DNA from: Marinospirillum sp.
GTDB taxonomy: Bacteria; Pseudomonadota; Gammaproteobacteria; Pseudomonadales; Halomonadaceae
Direction of reading: 5' to 3'
DNA length: 7,961 bases
Assembly: GCA_007116865.1 (NCBI GenBank)
Contig: SKHR01000019.1
Span: 1-7,961 of the forward strand
Within the stretch, counting starts at the first letter, position 1; every line of letters begins with the position of its first letter. Position numbers and translations under genes: made by a program. The notes beneath the pieces were generated by a model. The model saw only the letters and a program-made list of their open reading frames with translations, was not told the origin of the DNA and did not search any database. This document shows positions 5,377-7,961 of the stretch, piece after piece.

Positions 5377-6717
5377 ATGGGACGTAAGTATTTTGGCACG
5401 GATGGTGTGCGTGGACGCGTCGGTGAGTTTCCGATCACACCGGACTTTATGATGAAGCTGGGCTGGGCCGCAGGCCGGGTTTTTGCGCGTCAGGGTAAAA
5501 AGCGCATTCTGATTGGCAAGGATACCCGCTTGTCAGGTTATATGTTTGAGTCGGCACTAGAAGCGGGTTTGTCCGCTGCCGGGGTGGATGTCTATCTGCT
5601 TGGCCCCATGCCCACGCCGGCGATTGCTTATTTGACCCAGACTTTTCATGCCGATGCCGGAATCGTGATCAGCGCGTCGCATAATCCTTTTGAGGATAAT
5701 GGCATCAAGTTTTTTTCTGCTAATGGAGAAAAACTGCCAGATACAATAGAAGAAGAAATTGAAGCCTGGCTGGATCAACCGCTGGAAATTGTTGCGCCAG
5801 CGCAGCTAGGTAAAGCCAAGCGAATTGATGATGCGCCTGGGCGTTATATTGAATTTTGCAAAAATACCCTGCCTTTTACTGCATCCTTGGCAGGCATGAA
5901 GCTGGTGATTGATTGCGCACACGGTGCGACCTACCATGTGGCACCGCAGGTGTTTTCAGAGCTGGGTGCGGAAGTGGTGGTCATGGGGGCAGAGCCCAAC
6001 GGGCTGAACATCAACAAGGGTTGTGGCTCCACTCAGCCTTTGGCGCTTCAATCACGCGTGCTTGAGGCGGGTGCAGATCTGGGCATCGGATTTGATGGGG
6101 ATGGTGATCGAGTGGTGATGGTGACCCATACAGGGCGACTGCTCGATGGTGACGAGTTGTTATATATACTGGCCCGCCATCTGCATCAAAGTGGAGAGCT
6201 ACAAGGCGGCGTGGTGGGCACTCAAATGACCAATCTGGGCATTGAGCTGGCAATCGCTGAACTGGGCGTGCCGTTTAAACGCGCCAAGGTGGGTGATCGC
6301 TATGTCATGGAAATGTTGCAGCAGGAAAACTGGCGTCTGGGCGGTGAAGGCTCCGGGCATTTGATTTGTCGCCATGTGCAGTCGACCGGGGATGGCATTG
6401 TTGCCGCACTGCAGGTATTGCACGCTTTGCTGGCGGCTGGTGGACAGATAGAAAGCTGTTTGAAGGGTGTGCGTAAGATGCCGCAAGTTCTGATCAATGT
6501 GCGCACTTCACAGGATAAAGAAGCGCTGTTGCGTCATGGCCAGCTGCAAGAAAAAGTGGCGGAAGTCGAGGCGCAGCTGGGTGGTCGGGGTCGGGTGCTG
6601 TTGCGACCCTCGGGAACAGAGCCTTTACTAAGAATCATGGTTGAAGGTGAGGAGCAAGAAGAGGTTCAAGCGCTGGCAGAATCCATTGCACAGCGAGTAT
6701 CTGAGCTGGCTAGTTGA
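5377..6717 (+). CDS. glmM: Phosphoglucosamine mutase
   Basis: A 446-residue cytoplasmic enzyme (E. coli has 445) of the alpha-D-phosphohexomutase family. It converts glucosamine-6-phosphate to glucosamine-1-phosphate on the way to UDP-GlcNAc, the precursor of peptidoglycan and lipopolysaccharide. The four family regions are visible: the N-terminal RKYFGTDGVRGRVG; the active-site loop GIVISASHNPFEDNGIKF with phosphoserine S101; the magnesium loop FDGDGDRV with D240, D242 and D244; and the sugar loop GGEGSGH. The phosphate-binding segment RPSGTEPLLRIMVEGE is near the C-terminus. S101 and the three aspartates sit one position before E. coli S102 and D241/243/245. Pairing with folP is conserved across gammaproteobacteria, although the two pathways are unrelated. 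The gene probably shares the folP transcript, and its TGA stop lies inside the -35 box of the tpiA promoter. Confidence 0.98.
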   Translation: MGRKYFGTDGVRGRVGEFPITPDFMMKLGWAAGRVFARQGKKRILIGKDTRLSGYMFESALEAGLSAAGVDVYLLGPMPTPAIAYLTQTFHADAGIVISASHNPFEDNGIKFFSANGEKLPDTIEEEIEAWLDQPLEIVAPAQLGKAKRIDDAPGRYIEFCKNTLPFTASLAGMKLVIDCAHGATYHVAPQVFSELGAEVVVMGAEPNGLNINKGCGSTQPLALQSRVLEAGADLGIGFDGDGDRVVMVTHTGRLLDGDELLYILARHLHQSGELQGGVVGTQMTNLGIELAIAELGVPFKRAKVGDRYVMEMLQQENWRLGGEGSGHLICRHVQSTGDGIVAALQVLHALLAAGGQIESCLKGVRKMPQVLINVRTSQDKEALLRHGQLQEKVAEVEAQLGGRGRVLLRPSGTEPLLRIMVEGEEQEEVQALAESIAQRVSELAS

Positions 6718-6742
6718 GATTAGGGCAGGATTTATATAGAAT
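6714..6742 (+). promoter_or_regulatory. Sigma-70 promoter of tpiA-secG
   Basis: TTGAGA (6714-6719, 5 of 6) and TAGAAT (6737-6742, 5 of 6) are separated by exactly 17 bases. Transcription should begin near 6749, about 39 bases before the tpiA ATG. The -35 box contains the glmM TGA stop (6715-6717). The match is near-consensus at the right place, though unproven. Confidence 0.75.
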
Positions 6743-6787
6743 CCGACGCCCTTAAACAGAATAAAAACAACCCGAGGGAGAGGCAAA

Positions 6788-7534
6788 ATGAGACGCAAGT
6801 TGATTGCTGGTAACTGGAAAATGCATGGCAGCCTGGCTGATATTGGCACTTTTGTTGATGGCTGGGGTGATGCGTCAAAGGTTGATGCCGACTGGCTGGT
6901 CTGCGGGCCTTTTCCCTACTTGCCTGAATTGATTAAGCGTTTGGTGCCCTTGGGGATTGCGGTGGGTGCGCAGGATTGTTCCGCACAGGCCTCAGGTGCC
7001 TACACGGGAGAAGTGTCTGCACAAATGCTGGCAGATATCGGAGTGAGCCACGTGATTCTTGGTCATTCTGAGCGCCGCGCCTATCACCAGGAAAGTGATG
7101 CCCTGGTGTTGGCTAAAGTGAAGCAAGCGCTCGCCTTTGGATTGACGCCAGTGGTGTGTGTTGGAGAAACACTGGTGCAGCGCGAGGCTGGCGAAACGGA
7201 TGCAGTGGTGGTGGCGCAGTTAGAGGCGATCATCCATGCCCTCACTGATGCGGAGCTGCAGCAGTTGATTTTTGCCTATGAGCCGGTTTGGGCAATCGGC
7301 ACCGGTCTGACAGCAACGCCTGAGCAGGCGCAGGCGGTACATGCACGCTTGCGAGCCAGCCTGGCAGAGCGAAGCGAAGCCCTGGCTGTAGAGATGCGTA
7401 TTTTGTATGGCGGCAGCGTGAAAGCCGAAAATTCAGCAGCGCTTTTTGCGATGCCGGATATCGATGGTGGGTTGGTAGGTGGTGCTTCACTCACGGCCCA
7501 GGATTTTTTAGCAATCGGTCACTCAATGGAATAG
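6788..7534 (+). CDS. tpiA: Triosephosphate isomerase
   Basis: A 248-residue glycolytic and gluconeogenic enzyme that interconverts dihydroxyacetone phosphate and glyceraldehyde-3-phosphate; usual bacterial length is about 250. The catalytic set is complete: N9 and K11 in AGNWKMHG, H93 in the ILGHSERR motif, and E165 in the AYEPVWAIGTG signature that leads into the mobile loop 6. The phosphate-binding motifs YGGSVK (207-212) and GGLVGGASL near the C-terminus close the TIM barrel. The start is the ATG at 6788 with AGGGAG at 6775-6780, seven bases upstream. The gene has its own near-consensus promoter immediately after glmM, so it likely begins a new transcription unit. secG follows after only five bases, so the two are co-transcribed. 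Confidence 0.98.
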   Translation: MRRKLIAGNWKMHGSLADIGTFVDGWGDASKVDADWLVCGPFPYLPELIKRLVPLGIAVGAQDCSAQASGAYTGEVSAQMLADIGVSHVILGHSERRAYHQESDALVLAKVKQALAFGLTPVVCVGETLVQREAGETDAVVVAQLEAIIHALTDAELQQLIFAYEPVWAIGTGLTATPEQAQAVHARLRASLAERSEALAVEMRILYGGSVKAENSAALFAMPDIDGGLVGGASLTAQDFLAIGHSME

Positions 7535-7539
7535 TTGAT

Positions 7540-7869
7540 ATGCAAAGTGTGGTTTTAATGATTCACGTTTTCCTTGCAGTGGGGTTAGTTGTCCTGATCC
7601 TGCTTCAGCAGGGTAAAGGGGCCGAAGCCGGTGCGTCTTTTGGTGGCGGCGCTTCTAACACAGTGTTTGGCAGCCTCGGGCCTTTAGGCTTCCTGGGCAA
7701 GATGACGGCCTGGCTGGCAACCGCATTTTTTGCCACCAGTCTGTTGTTGGCCTATATGGCCACTCAGCAGCACTCACCCGACCTGGGTTTGCCGTCGGAT
7801 GAAGTGATCGAAGAGTTTCATCGCGATCAGCTGCCTTTGCTGGATGATGCGCCTGCACCACGCGACTGA
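7540..7869 (+). CDS. secG: Protein-export membrane protein SecG
   Basis: A 109-residue subunit of the SecYEG translocon in the inner membrane, where it assists SecA-driven preprotein movement (E. coli SecG has 110 residues). Two membrane segments are visible, about residues 4-22 and 54-73. They are separated by the family's most conserved stretch, LLQQGKGAEAGASFGGGAS, and FGS. The C-terminal tail (about 75-109) is hydrophilic and acidic (SDEVIEEFHRDQ, LLDDAPAP), variable as in other SecG proteins. The start is ATG at 7540; the ribosome site is weak (GGA at 7528-7530, inside the end of tpiA), so translation probably depends on coupling to tpiA five bases upstream. No convincing terminator follows the stop. 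Confidence 0.97.
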   Translation: MQSVVLMIHVFLAVGLVVLILLQQGKGAEAGASFGGGASNTVFGSLGPLGFLGKMTAWLATAFFATSLLLAYMATQQHSPDLGLPSDEVIEEFHRDQLPLLDDAPAPRD

Positions 7870-7888
7870 TCTTTTTTTGCCTCGGGGC

Positions 7889-7917
7889 TTGCCAAGTCAA
7901 GGGTGGGCCTCTATCAT
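7889..7917 (+). promoter_or_regulatory. Near-consensus promoter, probably for a downstream tRNA gene
   Basis: TTGCCA (7889-7894, 5 of 6) and TATCAT (7912-7917, 5 of 6) are exactly 17 bases apart. A run of seven T (7872-7878) lies just upstream, where an UP element would sit. The stretch between the -10 box and the expected start near 7924 is GC-rich (GCCCC), typical of growth-rate and ppGpp-controlled stable RNA promoters. In related genomes secG is followed by tRNA-Leu, and the window's last six bases fit its start, about 31 bases downstream of the predicted transcription start. Confidence 0.65.
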
Positions 7918-7955
7918 TTGCCCCGCTTTGACCCCCTGGGGTTGAGCGAGCAATT

Positions 7956-7961
7956 GCCGAA
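7956..7961 (+). tRNA. Probable first bases of tRNA-Leu(GAG), cut by window end
   Basis: The window ends in GCCGAA. tRNA-Leu(GAG), which follows secG in E. coli (leuU) and Pseudomonas, begins GCCGAG or similar. Six bases prove nothing by themselves; the call rests on conserved gene order and on the stable-RNA-type promoter just upstream. Confidence 0.35.

Noticed and set aside
7872..7878. Seven-T run just after the secG stop as an intrinsic terminator
   Set aside because: Only a 3-bp GC stem with interior mismatches can form before it; its position suits an UP element of the following promoter better.

Overview
The window is ordinary chromosomal housekeeping DNA from a gammaproteobacterium. 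The gene order carB-greA / yhbY (reversed) / rlmE-ftsH-folP-glmM-tpiA-secG, apparently followed by tRNA-Leu, is the arrangement known from Pseudomonas and related marine lineages. Several protein stretches look more Pseudomonas-like than enteric, for example the FtsH N-terminus MAKNLILWLIIAAVLL, the FtsH linker SFPILLIMAI and the YhbY segment VAEQGLTEG. I therefore infer the Pseudomonadales/Oceanospirillales part of the class; the genus cannot be read from the sequence.

Layout. Bases 1-831 are the C-terminal quarter of carB, which shares one base with greA (831-1313). A strong GC hairpin (1322-1346) fills the 39-base gap between greA and the convergent yhbY (1655-1353). An 85-base divergent region (1656-1740) holds a good sigma-70-like promoter for yhbY and a small inverted repeat. 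Next come rlmE (1741-2364, TTG start) and ftsH (2508-4478, probably TTG start), separated by 143 bases that may contain an extended -10 promoter. A classical intrinsic terminator (4490-4513) follows ftsH and ends 13 bases before folP (4527-5354). glmM (5377-6717) follows with an excellent ribosome binding site. A near-consensus promoter, whose -35 box contains the glmM stop codon, precedes tpiA (6788-7534) and secG (7540-7869). The last 92 bases hold a second near-consensus promoter with stable-RNA character, and the final six bases match the 5' end of tRNA-Leu(GAG).

Functionally the genes mix pyrimidine/arginine supply (CarB), transcript rescue (GreA), ribosome assembly (YhbY, RlmE), membrane quality control (FtsH), folate synthesis (FolP), cell-wall precursor supply (GlmM), central carbon metabolism (TpiA) and protein export (SecG). 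All key catalytic residues I could place are present, and no gene looks broken or foreign. There is no mobile element, CRISPR array, phage gene or defence system. I found no previously undescribed system; the findings are modest regulatory observations.
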